DNA from: Rossellomorea marisflavi
Lineage (GTDB): Bacteria > Bacillota > Bacilli > Bacillales > Bacillaceae_B
DNA length: 64,000 nt
Direction of reading: 5' to 3'
Assembly (NCBI GenBank): GCA_003667865.1
Contig: CP033051.1
Coordinates: forward strand, 2,382,501 to 2,446,500
The number at the start of each line of letters is the position of its first letter. Position 1 is the first letter of the stretch. Under the pieces are notes generated by a model. The model did no database searches. It was not told where the DNA came from and saw only the letters and a list, made by a program, of their open reading frames with translations. The position numbers were made by a program, and so were the translations under genes. This document shows, piece by piece, positions 17,068 to 26,051 of this stretch.

Positions 17068-17159
17068 GATTATATAAAGAAGAATATATCACAGTAATGA
17101 AAAAGATTCAATATGCATTGTTTGTTAGAATTTTAACAAACGAAAACGGCGAAAAAATA

Positions 17160-17202
17160 AAACCAGTGTTTGCCTGAATGTATTCAGAAAAAACACTGGT
17201 TT
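17160..17202 (-). terminator. Terminator of the nucleoside transporter gene
   Basis: Outer stem AAACCAGTGTTT/AAACACTGGTTT enclosing an inner stem CTGAAT-GT-ATTCAG, just downstream of the stop codon at 17231 on the minus strand. Confidence 0.88.
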
Positions 17203-17230
17203 ATAATCGGTATGAAGCCATTCATTTTGA

Positions 17231-18427
17231 TTAGACAAAGAACCCAACAATCGCAGCAGACAATAATGAGGCTAATGTTGCTCCCAAAAGAAGCTTTAAC
17301 CCAAAAGAAGCAATTATTTTTGATTGCTTATCGTTTAATGCTTTAACAGAACCAGCAATGATTCCGATACTACTAAAGTTTGCAAAACTGATTAAGAATG
17401 TAGAGACGACTGCAACGGTTCTTTCTGAGAAATTCTCGATCATTGGTTGGAATTGTGTCATCGCAACAAATTCATTCAGTACAACCTTTGTTGCCATAAT
17501 TCCACCAGCATCAATAACCTCACTCATTGGAATCCCAAGTAATAATGCAAATGGAGCAAAAACAAACCCTAAAATTTCTTGAAGTGTAATCGTTAATCCA
17601 AAAAGTTCTCCAAAAGCCATTACGATATAGTTAACAAATTCCATTAGTGCAATGTATCCAACGAGCATCGCACCAACGATTATGGCAATTTTGGCACCAT
17701 CTAATATAGCATTTGATAGCATTTCAAAGAAGCTAGTCTTTTCTTCTTCTACATGGATATGAATGACATCTTCTTCCTTGGGTACTTTAACCGGCATTAA
17801 TATTGAGGCAATAATTAAAGCACTAAACATATTTAATGGAATGGCAGCTAACACATACTGTGGAGGCAGCATTGTTAAATATGCTCCCATAATAGATGCA
17901 GATACTGACCCCATTGCACTTGCCGAAATCGTATATAAGCGTTGTCGACTTAACCCTGGTAGTTGATCTTTAATTGCCAGAAAGACTTCACTCTGTCCAA
18001 AAACCATTGCTGCTGATGCATTAAAGCTTTCAAGCTTCGGCATCATCGTAATTTTTGATACGACTGCCCCAACGATTCGAATAATAAAAGGTAGTACTTT
18101 TATATAATTGAGCACTCCAATAACAGCAGAGAAGAAAATAATAATTAATAAGACATTAAAAAAGAATACAGAATCACTTTCCGTTAGTCCGCCAAAAACA
18201 AATTGGACTCCTGCTAATCCAAACCCAATTAATTTGTCAAATACTAACGTAACATAATCTACTATTGCTTTTCCTACAGTTGTTTTGAACATAAATAATG
18301 TAATAATCAATTGAGATACGATCATGAGCCCGATTGATTTATAGTTTATGTCCTTCCGATTATTAGAGAGCAGTAGAGATAATCCTAAGATGGCTGCAAC
18401 CCCGATCATTCCTAATACAAAGTTCAT
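17231..18427 (-). CDS. Concentrative nucleoside transporter, NupC family
   Basis: A 398-residue CNT-family symporter importing nucleosides with H+ or Na+. It opens directly with a membrane helix (MNFVLGMIGVAAILGLSLLL). It carries the Nucleos_tra2 core with gate segment IMGAYLTMLPPQYVLAAIPL (about 200-219) and the conserved GIPMSEVIDAGGIMATKVVLNEF (in part about 317-339). About eight to nine membrane helices are visible. The open frame extends to 18490, but the family N-terminus begins at ATG 18427 after GAGGGAAAACAGT. It stands alone with its own terminator. It fits the purine salvage genes (guaC, the NCS2 permease) elsewhere in the window. Substrate range is not readable from sequence. Confidence 0.93.
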   Translation of the reverse strand: MNFVLGMIGVAAILGLSLLLSNNRKDINYKSIGLMIVSQLIITLFMFKTTVGKAIVDYVTLVFDKLIGFGLAGVQFVFGGLTESDSVFFFNVLLIIIFFSAVIGVLNYIKVLPFIIRIVGAVVSKITMMPKLESFNASAAMVFGQSEVFLAIKDQLPGLSRQRLYTISASAMGSVSASIMGAYLTMLPPQYVLAAIPLNMFSALIIASILMPVKVPKEEDVIHIHVEEEKTSFFEMLSNAILDGAKIAIIVGAMLVGYIALMEFVNYIVMAFGELFGLTITLQEILGFVFAPFALLLGIPMSEVIDAGGIMATKVVLNEFVAMTQFQPMIENFSERTVAVVSTFLISFANFSSIGIIAGSVKALNDKQSKIIASFGLKLLLGATLASLLSAAIVGFFV

Positions 18428-18800
18428 ACTGTTTTCCCTCGATTCTACGTTGTATGTTTCTATTATTTGCATCTTTAACTTAAGCATCATAACATGGATT
18501 TATATATAATCTAATAAAAAATAGTAAATGCAGAATTTTTATAATCGTATTAATTATCAAATGAAGTGTACACAATCAACTTGAAAATTTGCATAAAGCT
18601 AAAATAGAACCGATATATAATGAGAATCAATTAGGAGGATTATTTGAAGAAGGTAAGAAACTAGATGGATTATGTTTTTGCGAGATGCTAGTTTACCAGA
18701 AGTGGAGTGAAATATTTAAATAAAGATATGGTCAACTTTAAGTATTTTATATAGGATAGGGTTAGAAAAGGAAGTTGTGATAATTTGGAGGTGGCATGGA
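18428..18800 (+). other. Intergenic region with a possible gene remnant
   Basis: A frame without a start codon runs from about 18564 to 18722 and encodes a segment containing GGLFEEGKKLDGLCFCEMLVYQKW. It looks protein-like, but it has no start or ribosome binding site in frame, so I regard it as the decayed tail of a lost gene. No promoter for ogt was assigned. Confidence 0.3.
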
Positions 18801-19265
18801 ATGAATACCTACTATGGCTATTATCATTCACCCATTGGAATTCTAGAGATTGAAGCTTCCGATGAAGCAATCGTTTCTCTTATGTTCGTAGAGGAAGAGA
18901 TAGAAGATACCACTGAGACAGAGCTGGTACGAGAAGCTCTATATCAACTAGATGAGTACTTCAAAGGAGTACGAAAAGATTTTACAGTGACCTATAAGGT
19001 TGATGGGACTGATTTTCAAAAAAAAGCGTGGACTGCTTTAACTTCGATTCCATATGGTGAGACCCGTTCTTATAAAGAGCAAGCTATAAGTATAGGAAAT
19101 GTAAAGGCAACAAGAGCGGTAGGAAATGCAAATAGTAAAAATAAAATTAGCATTATCATTCCCTGTCATAGAGTGATTGGCTCAAACAAAACGTTAACAG
19201 GGTATGCTGGTGGGATGGATCGGAAGCAATGGCTATTAGAGCATGAGAAAAGTATGATGAAATAA
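18801..19265 (+). CDS. ogt: Methylated-DNA--protein-cysteine methyltransferase (Ogt type)
   Basis: A 154-residue suicide repair enzyme that removes O6-alkyl groups from guanine. The active-site motif IIPCHRVIGS has Cys at 122. The DNA-binding helix-turn-helix RAVGNANSKN (105-114) and YGETRSYKE (85-93) precede it, and YAGGMDRKQWLLEHE follows. It lacks the N-terminal Ada-type regulatory domain, so it is the constitutive Ogt form. GTG 18777 is in frame, but GGAGG lies 9 bases before ATG 18801. No ada or alkA gene is adjacent. Confidence 0.95.
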   Translation: MNTYYGYYHSPIGILEIEASDEAIVSLMFVEEEIEDTTETELVREALYQLDEYFKGVRKDFTVTYKVDGTDFQKKAWTALTSIPYGETRSYKEQAISIGNVKATRAVGNANSKNKISIIIPCHRVIGSNKTLTGYAGGMDRKQWLLEHEKSMMK

Positions 19266-19373
19266 ATGGTACTGGCTGACTCGTATTGTTTTGGAGTTAG
19301 CCAGTTTTTAGTTCTCATATAATTAGAAATGCATCTCAGTTTCATAGACGTAATAAAAAATCGTATGGATAAA

Positions 19374-20147
19374 TTAAATAATACCAAGTTCATTTAAAGC
19401 ATAATAAATTCCGTCTTCACTAGATTTCTTCGTTACAAAGTCTGCGATACGCTTAAGTTGATCATGACCATTCCCCATGGCGATTCCAAGACCAACTAAT
19501 TCCAACATATCAATATCATTTTCTCCATCCCCAAAGGCAATAGCCTCTGAAGGGTCAATATTAAAGTGGTCTAGCACTTTTAAAATAGCTCGTGACTTTG
19601 AAACCTCTTCTTGTAATACGTTAACTATATAAGGATGCCATCTTGAGAATGTTAACTGTGGAAATTTATGTGTAAACATCTCAACTGCCTCTTCATCGGC
19701 ATATAAACAAGTTAAATAGACTTCTTCTTCGTGAATGTTAATACTAGCGATAGGGTAGTCTTCTAAACCAAGTGTCTCCTTTAAAGCTTGTAGGATTCTT
19801 ATATTCTTTACTCCATTTGTACGAAATTCCTCAGTGAAAAAAGCCATACCATGATTGTGACTAAGAGCAAAGTCTGAGACTGCTTTCAATAGCTCTTGAT
19901 TCATAGAAACTTTATGTATAACGGTTTCATGATGCTTTGCATATCCTCCATTAGCTGTAATCAGTGTATCGATTCCAAGGTTCCTTATGTCATCACAAAG
20001 GGACAGGGGTCTGCCTGTAGCTGCTGCCACAATAATTCCTTTTTCCTTTAGTCTTTTAATGGCGGTCCGAGTATTTGATGAGATACTTCCATCTTCATGG
20101 TGTGTTAGCGTACCGTCGACATCAAAAAAGACAATTTTATAGTTCAT
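19374..20147 (-). CDS. HAD-superfamily sugar-phosphatase-like hydrolase (Cof type)
   Basis: A 257-residue Cof-type (class IIB) HAD phosphatase. Motif I is FFDVDGTLT with nucleophile Asp (about residues 7-15), motif II lies in VAAATGRPLSL (about 45-55), and motif IV is GDGENDIDML (about 208-217) for Mg2+ binding, followed by GLGIAMGNG. The C2-type cap domain lies between motifs II and III. ATG 20147 follows TTAGGAGCC. Substrates in this family are sugar phosphates, FMN, PLP and the like; the specific one cannot be told. Confidence 0.93.
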   Translation of the reverse strand: MNYKIVFFDVDGTLTHHEDGSISSNTRTAIKRLKEKGIIVAAATGRPLSLCDDIRNLGIDTLITANGGYAKHHETVIHKVSMNQELLKAVSDFALSHNHGMAFFTEEFRTNGVKNIRILQALKETLGLEDYPIASINIHEEEVYLTCLYADEEAVEMFTHKFPQLTFSRWHPYIVNVLQEEVSKSRAILKVLDHFNIDPSEAIAFGDGENDIDMLELVGLGIAMGNGHDQLKRIADFVTKKSSEDGIYYALNELGII

Positions 20148-20368
20148 GTAATAGGCTCCTAACATACTAAAATATGTAATTTCTATTATACGGAAAAAAT
20201 TAAAAGAAAATATGAATTCAAATTGAATTAAAACAATGAGCTAGAAGAAAAGGTCAAGTCCACATAGACTTGACCTTAGTTACACTATTAATGATTGTAT
20301 AATTTAGAACAATAGATGACACTTAAAAGCTCTATTTAGAAGCTTTTTCAATCCAGCAAAAGGAGGTG

Positions 20369-21352
20369 TTAGTACACTTTATCTCCATTAAAAATTGAAT
20401 TCTTCACAACAACATAATCTACATGGCGAATTGCGTCTAGGTTTTTACCACCAGCATAAGAAATAGAAGATTGCAGATCTTGTTCCATTTCGATAAGAGT
20501 GTCTTTTAAAGCCCCTTTATGCTCTACATACATTTTCTTTCCTTCAACATTCTTCTTTTCGCCTTTTTGAAATTCGGAAGCTGAACCAAAGTATTCTTTA
20601 AACAGCTTTCCATCCTTATCAATTGTTTGACCAGGAGACTCTTCGTGGCCAGCGAATAATGAACCAATCATCACCATGGTTGCTCCAAATCGAATGGATT
20701 TTGCTATATCACCATGTGTACGAATTCCGCCATCAGCGATGATCGGTTTGCTAGCAGCTTTTGCACACCAGCGCAGAGCAGCTAGCTGCCAACCACCTGT
20801 ACCGAAGCCTGTTTTAATTTTTGTAATACATACTTTACCCGGTCCAATTCCAACCTTTGTTGCATCTGCACCAGCATGCTCTAGTTCACGAACTGCTTCA
20901 GGAGTACCTACATTCCCAGCAATAACAAATGAATTCGGTAAATATTTTTTTATATGTTGAATCATATTGATGACAGCATTTGAATGACCATGTGCAATAT
21001 CGATTGTTATATAGTCGGGTAGCAAGTTTTCATCAGCTACCTGTTTTACAAATTCATATTCTTCTTCTTTTACACCAACACTAATAGAAGAAATCAATCC
21101 TCGTTTGTTCATATCTTTAATAAAGTCAATGCGTGTATTTGGTTCAAAGCGGTGCATGATATAGAAGTAGCCATTTTCAGCTAAAAAAACAGCAATCTTC
21201 TCGTCAATAATTGTCTGCATATTAGCAGGAACGACTGGTAGTTTAAATGTATTTTTACCTAATGTTACAGTTGTATCACATTCAGAACGGCTGTTAACCA
21301 CACATTTTGCAGGAATTAACTGAATATCTTCATAATCAAAAACGTTTTCCAT
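20369..21352 (-). CDS. guaC: GMP reductase GuaC
   Basis: A 327-residue NADPH-dependent reductase turning GMP into IMP and ammonia, linking guanine and adenine nucleotide pools. It has the IMPDH/GMPR barrel: catalytic Cys in [11 protein letters not shown] (C175), NADPH/nucleotide loop [19 protein letters not shown] (about 207-225) and [11 protein letters not shown] (about 233-243). The length is that of the bacterial GuaC2 group. ATG 21352 follows AGGGGTGTAACTC. A pair of inverted CGAA boxes lies just upstream, matched by a pair before the purine permease at 60794, which suggests PurR control. Confidence 0.96.
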   Translation of the reverse strand: MENVFDYEDIQLIPAKCVVNSRSECDTTVTLGKNTFKLPVVPANMQTIIDEKIAVFLAENGYFYIMHRFEPNTRIDFIKDMNKRGLISSISVGVKEEEYEFVKQVADENLLPDYITIDIAHGHSNAVINMIQHIKKYLPNSFVIAGNVGTPEAVRELEHAGADATKVGIGPGKVCITKIKTGFGTGGWQLAALRWCAKAASKPIIADGGIRTHGDIAKSIRFGATMVMIGSLFAGHEESPGQTIDKDGKLFKEYFGSASEFQKGEKKNVEGKKMYVEHKGALKDTLIEMEQDLQSSISYAGGKNLDAIRHVDYVVVKNSIFNGDKVY

Positions 21353-21369
21353 GAGTTACACCCCTAAAT

Positions 21370-21407
21370 ACGAATATTTTTATTGTTGTTGATAAAAAAC
21401 GTTCGTC
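21370..21407 (-). promoter_or_regulatory. Putative PurR box pair upstream of guaC
   Basis: On the minus strand ACGAACGTTTT and AATATTCGTATT form inverted CGAA cores 27 bases apart, close to the spacing of B. subtilis PurBox pairs. The same words in the same layout occur before the NCS2 permease gene. Confidence 0.65.
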
Positions 21408-21639
21408 CATAAGGTAATTTACATCATTATGGTTCTTATGTCAAAGTATATTTACCCTAATAATGAATTTTTGAGTAATTGTTGATTCGTTCTTCAGTTT
21501 CTATCACTAAAACAAACAACTTCTTCCATGAATATTCATTGCTGTTTAAATGAATGATGACAAAGGTCTTTCGACAAAAAACGCTAAAAACCCTTTACCA
21601 CCAATCGTTAAAAGCTTCAAGAGCTTTACTAATTTAATT

Positions 21640-21661
21640 ATGACAACATGGTGAATGACAA
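21640..21661 (+). promoter_or_regulatory. Putative MtlR binding repeats
   Basis: Two direct ATGACAA repeats spaced 15 bases apart, starting 34 bases before the last base of the mtlA -35 box region. A third copy lies at 21557-21563 and the inverted word TTGTCAT at 23437-23443 before mtlR. Assignment to MtlR is inferred from position. Confidence 0.4.
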
Positions 21662-21679
21662 AAACCATTTTTCTTTAAA

Positions 21680-21708
21680 TTGAAAACGCTTCACATTGAA
21701 ATTATGAT
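21680..21708 (+). promoter_or_regulatory. mtlA promoter with cre-like element
   Basis: TTGAAA, a 17-bp spacer and TATGAT form a good sigma-A promoter. The TGAAAACGCTT overlapping the -35 box resembles the left half of a CcpA cre site, with a weak right half. Confidence 0.65.
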
Positions 21709-21768
21709 AGAGACAGTTCAGGGAATCATAATTTTGATACGTTTTATAGATGAAAGGAGAATGAGACG

Positions 21769-23196
21769 ATGGCAAATACAACAGAAGCGCAAAAGCCAGA
21801 TGTTCGTGTTCGTATTCAACGTTTCGGTAGTTATTTAAGTGGTATGATTATGCCAAATATCGGAGCCTTTATTGCATGGGGGATTATTACAGCATTATTT
21901 ATCCCAACTGGATGGGCACCAAATGAAGAATTAGCAAAACTAGTCGGTCCAATGATCACATACCTACTTCCTTTATTGATTGGTTATACTGGAGGTAAAA
22001 TGATCTATGATGGTCGTGGTGGAGTTGTAGGGGCTACGGCAACAATGGGGGTAATCGTTGGATCTGATATTCCAATGTTCCTTGGAGCTATGATTATGGG
22101 ACCGCTTGGTGGTTGGTTAATTAAAAAGGTTGACCAATTTATCCAGCCAAAGGTAAGACAAGGATTTGAAATGCTAGTCAACAACTTCTCTGCTGGTATT
22201 TTAGCTGGTATTCTAACACTTTTAGCTTTTTTAGGTATTGGACCAGTTGTAGAAGCATTAAATGAAGTCTTAGCTGCTGGAGTAGAAGTCATTGTTGAGG
22301 CTGGGCTATTACCATTAGCAAATATCTTTATTGAACCAGCAAAAGTATTATTCTTAAATAATGCGATTAACCATGGTATCCTGAGTCCACTTGGCGCTGA
22401 GCAAGCAGCAGATGCTGGGAAATCGATCTTATTTTTACTAGAAACAAACCCTGGACCAGGTTTAGGAATTCTATTAGCATTTATGGTCTTTGGAAAAGGT
22501 ACAGCAAGACAAACTTCACCAGGTGCAGCAATTATTCATTTCTTTGGTGGTATTCATGAGATCTACTTCCCTTATATTTTAATGAGACCATTATTAATCC
22601 TTGCAGCAATCGCAGGTGGCGTAAGTGGAGTGTTCACATTCTCAATATTTAACGTAGGGTTAGTTGCTCCTCCATCACCAGGAAGTATCTTTGCTTTACT
22701 AGCGATGACGCCTAAAGGTGGCGGACATCTTGGAGTTATCCTAGGTGTGCTTGTAGCAGCAGCCGTATCATTCGCTGTAGCGGCACTTATCTTAAAAACA
22801 GGAAAACAAGCTGAAGAGGAAGATATTACGGAAGCAGCTGCTAAAATGCAAGAGATGAAAGGTAAGAAAAGCTCTGTTGCAAACACATTTGAAGCACCGA
22901 AAGCAGAAAGCTTTGATGCAGCAAATGTAAACAAAATTATCTTTGCTTGTGATGCAGGAATGGGTTCAAGTGCAATGGGTGCATCTATCCTGAAAAATAA
23001 AGCAAAGAAAGAAAATCTGAATATCGATATTACAAACACATCTATTAATAACATTCCAAGTGATGCAGATATCGTTATAACGCATAAAGATTTAACTTCT
23101 CGTGCAAAAGAAAAGTTACCAACTGCACTTCATATTTCAGTAGATAACTTCTTAAATAGTCCCAAATACGATGAGTTAATCGACCGTTTAAAATAA
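21769..23196 (+). CDS. mtlA: PTS mannitol transporter subunit IICB (MtlA)
   Basis: A 475-residue mannitol-specific EIICB that imports mannitol and phosphorylates it to mannitol-1-phosphate. The membrane IIC domain (about 15-345) contains the family motifs SGMIMPNIGAFIAWG (24-38) and the active-site segment GGIHEIYFPYI (260-270). A linker leads to the IIB domain (about 385-475) with phospho-Cys C394 in IFACDAGMGSSAMG. The IIA domain is absent and supplied by mtlF, as in Gram-positives with split EII. ATG 21769 follows GAAAGGAGAATGAGACG. It is the first gene of mtlA-mtlR-mtlF-mtlD. The terminator hairpin after it probably lowers read-through into mtlR. Confidence 0.97.
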   Translation: MANTTEAQKPDVRVRIQRFGSYLSGMIMPNIGAFIAWGIITALFIPTGWAPNEELAKLVGPMITYLLPLLIGYTGGKMIYDGRGGVVGATATMGVIVGSDIPMFLGAMIMGPLGGWLIKKVDQFIQPKVRQGFEMLVNNFSAGILAGILTLLAFLGIGPVVEALNEVLAAGVEVIVEAGLLPLANIFIEPAKVLFLNNAINHGILSPLGAEQAADAGKSILFLLETNPGPGLGILLAFMVFGKGTARQTSPGAAIIHFFGGIHEIYFPYILMRPLLILAAIAGGVSGVFTFSIFNVGLVAPPSPGSIFALLAMTPKGGGHLGVILGVLVAAAVSFAVAALILKTGKQAEEEDITEAAAKMQEMKGKKSSVANTFEAPKAESFDAANVNKIIFACDAGMGSSAMGASILKNKAKKENLNIDITNTSINNIPSDADIVITHKDLTSRAKEKLPTALHISVDNFLNSPKYDELIDRLK

Positions 23197-23204
23197 TTTT
23201 TTTC

Positions 23205-23245
23205 AACAAGACTGACTTACTATAATAAGTCGGTCTTGTTTTTAT
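23205..23245 (+). terminator. Terminator between mtlA and mtlR
   Basis: A 14-bp stem built from ACAAGACTGACTTA and TAAGTCGGTCTTGT with loop CTATAA and a T-run. Confidence 0.9.
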
Positions 23246-23495
23246 TTGAATAATCTTAGAGTTAAGTTGAAATTTGGAAAAAGGACGGTTGCTTTCTGAA
23301 CTTGTGTAGTGGAGACACCAATTAATACTGAAATTTAATAATGGCAACAACATTCATGACGAATTTGTATTTTTCTTTTATTGATAAAGGAATTTTGTAA
23401 CAATATCATAGAAGTGAAGAATAAACTTCTTCATAATTGTCATCAACTTTGCTCATAATATGTCATGATGGATTGCTGAATGTGGAGTGAGTCTG

Positions 23496-25598
23496 ATGTA
23501 TATTTCTGCAAGGGAAAGAAAGATATTAGAACGATTACTTGAAACACGCGAAGATACAACGGTAAAAGAAATAGCACTATTACTTGAGGTTAGTTCCCGT
23601 ACGGTTCACCGTGATCTAAAAGGGGTAGAGGAAGTACTACAAGAGTATGAGCTTGAACTTAATAAGAAGTCTGGTATTGGGATTGGTATTGTAGGGGATG
23701 AAGATAAAAAGGAAAAGCTCCAACTCTTTCTGTATAATCTTTCACACAATGAATATACCCCTGAGGAACGACAAACGATTATCCTTGCGTCTTTGTTAGA
23801 CACAAGAGAACCTGTTAAACTACTGTCACTTGCAAATGACCTTAATGTAACAATAGCCACAATCAGTAATGACCTTAATAAAGTAGAGGAAAGAATAGAG
23901 CCATTTCAGTTATCTTTGCTAAGGAAAAGAGGGTATGGGGTCGAAATTAATGGGTCAGAGTCAAACAAGCGAAAGGCTATGAGTAAACTAATCCTTGACC
24001 AGTTAGATGAGTATGAATTTATTTCTATTATAAAGGAGAATATTCAAAAAAAATCTGCTCAAAGCTTAGATACGATTACCGACAGGCTACTCGGCCTAGT
24101 AGATAAAAAGAAGCTTCTTATAATTGAAAAGCAAATTGATGATATTAAAGAAGAATTACCATATAGTATTGCAGATAGTGCTTATATAGGACTTGTCGTG
24201 CACCTTGCTTTGGCAATTGAACGCATACAACAAGGTGAAGAGATTAATTTTGATGAAGAAACGTTAAGAAGCTTAGAGGGCACAAAGGAATACAAAGTAG
24301 CTAAAAAAATAGTAGTTGGTCTTGAAGAGGTTTTCCGAATAACCATTTCAACTGGAGAAATCGGCTATATTACAATGCATCTGATGGGAGCAAAGCTTCG
24401 AAATGATCATGGAGATTTATTTGAAGATACTCATTTGCATGTAGGAATAACAGCTCAAAAATTAATTCGCTATGTAAGTAATGGAATAGGCTATGATTTA
24501 ACGAATAATGCCTCTCTATTTCAAGGACTTGTTGCCCACTTAAGACCTGCATTGTATCGGTTAAAACAAAATATGGGGATTTCGAACCCACTCCTGCCTA
24601 GAATCCAACAGGATTACCTTGAGATGTTTGAGGTAATCGAAAAGGGAGTGCAGGAGATTCTTCCAGAACTGAAGATTCCAAAAGAAGAGATTGGATATTT
24701 GGTCATGCATTTTGCCTCTGCTATGTTAAATAAAGGGGAACAGCAAGAAATTCATACATTGGTTGTGTGTTCAAGTGGCATTGGGACATCAAAGATTCTT
24801 TCGACGAAATTGCAGCAAGAAATACCTGGTTTAAAAACAGTAAATGCCTCTCTATTTGATTTAACTGAAATGGATACAGAATCATATGACATGATTGTTT
24901 CAACCATTCCTCTCAAAAATTTTAAAGGGGATTATTTCGTAGTAAGTCCACTACTAACAGTAGAAGAAATAGGGAAGATTAAAAAATATTTAGTAGACAA
25001 ACAGCATGATATAGGTACGAAGAAACAATCCGTTATGCCAATAAAGAGAAACACATTATCAGCCGATCAATTTTTATCAGAAATAATTAAAATTAGAAAT
25101 TACTCTGCTTCTATATGTACGATTTTAGAGGGCTTTAAAGTGTCTGAAATCTCAATGGCTTCAACTCTAGAAAAGGCATTAGAAGAAGCCTGTAAGAACT
25201 TAGAAACACAACTCGTCCTTGAGGATTCTCATATTGTGTTAGAGGAATTGAAAAAAAGGGAAAGCATTGGTGGCCTAGGGATTCCTGGTACTAGTCTTTC
25301 ACTTTATCATACAAAAAGTGATGTCGTCCTTGTCCCTTCCTTTACGATAATAAGGCTAAATCAAAAGATAACGGTAAAAGCTATGGATGACACAGACATT
25401 AAAATTGATACCATTTTATTAATGCTTTCTCCTTTAAACACCAACAGCGAAACACTAGAACTGTTGAGTGGAATTAGTTCTCTTATTATACGTGACGAAG
25501 AAACGATTGAGGCCTTTCAAACGAAGGATGAGAAGGAATTACGAACCATTATTGCAACTGAATTTAAAGAGCTATTTGAACATAAGACTTATAAATAA
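23496..25598 (+). CDS. mtlR: Mannitol operon transcriptional activator MtlR
   Basis: A 700-residue PRD-type activator. In order: a DeoR-like HTH (ARERKILERLLETRED, residues 4-19, then EIALLLEVSSRTVHRDLKG), a second HTH_11/Mga-like region (about 85-150), PRD1 (about 200-300), PRD2 (about 310-410), a EIIB-Gat-like domain with Cys in VVCSSGIGTSKIL (about 422-434), and an EIIA-like domain with GIPGTSLSLYHTKSD (about 590). In B. subtilis and Geobacillus the PTS phosphorylates these domains to tune mtl transcription. ATG 23496 is placed 8 bases after GGAG; GTG 23487 would leave no space. It has its own upstream gap after a terminator, and mtlF follows 15 bases downstream. Confidence 0.96.
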   Translation: MYISARERKILERLLETREDTTVKEIALLLEVSSRTVHRDLKGVEEVLQEYELELNKKSGIGIGIVGDEDKKEKLQLFLYNLSHNEYTPEERQTIILASLLDTREPVKLLSLANDLNVTIATISNDLNKVEERIEPFQLSLLRKRGYGVEINGSESNKRKAMSKLILDQLDEYEFISIIKENIQKKSAQSLDTITDRLLGLVDKKKLLIIEKQIDDIKEELPYSIADSAYIGLVVHLALAIERIQQGEEINFDEETLRSLEGTKEYKVAKKIVVGLEEVFRITISTGEIGYITMHLMGAKLRNDHGDLFEDTHLHVGITAQKLIRYVSNGIGYDLTNNASLFQGLVAHLRPALYRLKQNMGISNPLLPRIQQDYLEMFEVIEKGVQEILPELKIPKEEIGYLVMHFASAMLNKGEQQEIHTLVVCSSGIGTSKILSTKLQQEIPGLKTVNASLFDLTEMDTESYDMIVSTIPLKNFKGDYFVVSPLLTVEEIGKIKKYLVDKQHDIGTKKQSVMPIKRNTLSADQFLSEIIKIRNYSASICTILEGFKVSEISMASTLEKALEEACKNLETQLVLEDSHIVLEELKKRESIGGLGIPGTSLSLYHTKSDVVLVPSFTIIRLNQKITVKAMDDTDIKIDTILLMLSPLNTNSETLELLSGISSLIIRDEETIEAFQTKDEKELRTIIATEFKELFEHKTYK

Positions 25599-25613
25599 AA
25601 AGGAGTGCTCAAC

Positions 25614-26051
25614 ATGACAAATCAAATCTTAAAGGAAGAAAATATCGTACTAAATGCTAGTTTTACTTCAAAAGAAGAAGCCATTCGAAGCACAGGACAA
25701 ATTTTAGTAGACAAAGGATATGTAGAGCAAGCTTATATTGAAAAAATGTTAGAACGTGAAGAATTAACGTCTACATATATGGGGAATTTCGTAGCAATCC
25801 CTCATGGAACTGAGGATGCTAAAAAATCAGTTATAACATCTGGTCTTTCTATTATTCAAGTACCAAACGGTGTTGATTTCGGAGACGGTAATATTGTAAA
25901 AGTATTAATTGGTATTGCTGGTAAAGATGGTGAGCATTTGGAAATCTTATCTCAAATTGCGATCGTGTGTTCAGAAGAGGAGAACATCAATAAAATTGTT
26001 GAAGCTAGTTCTGCTGGTGAAATTATAAGCATTTTTGATGAGGTGAACTAA
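25614..26051 (+). CDS. mtlF: PTS mannitol transporter subunit IIA (MtlF)
   Basis: A 145-residue EIIA of the mannitol/fructose family. It passes phosphate from HPr to the IIB domain of MtlA. The phosphorylated His is H64 in FVAIPHGTEDAK, and LIGIAGKDGEHLEILSQIA (about 102-120) is the second conserved block. The ATG at 25614 follows AAAAAGGAGTGCTCAAC; an in-frame upstream start at 25605 lacks spacing. The stop codon is directly followed by the ATG of mtlD, so the two are translationally coupled. Confidence 0.97.
   Translation: MTNQILKEENIVLNASFTSKEEAIRSTGQILVDKGYVEQAYIEKMLEREELTSTYMGNFVAIPHGTEDAKKSVITSGLSIIQVPNGVDFGDGNIVKVLIGIAGKDGEHLEILSQIAIVCSEEENINKIVEASSAGEIISIFDEVN

Larger units (their letters stand above)
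21353..21768. other. guaC-mtlA divergent intergenic region
   Basis: It holds the guaC PurR-type boxes (21370-21407), several ATGACAA-type direct repeats that may bind MtlR (21557-21563, 21640-21646, 21655-21661) and the mtlA promoter (21680-21708). No further gene was seen. Confidence 0.6.

Noticed and set aside
21681-21694. Full CcpA cre site before mtlA
   Set aside because: The left half fits well, but the right half departs from the consensus, so it is noted only as cre-like within the promoter entry.
22572-23054. 160-codon minus-strand frame within mtlA
   Set aside because: It lies wholly antisense to a gene with clear PTS motifs and is a codon-usage shadow.
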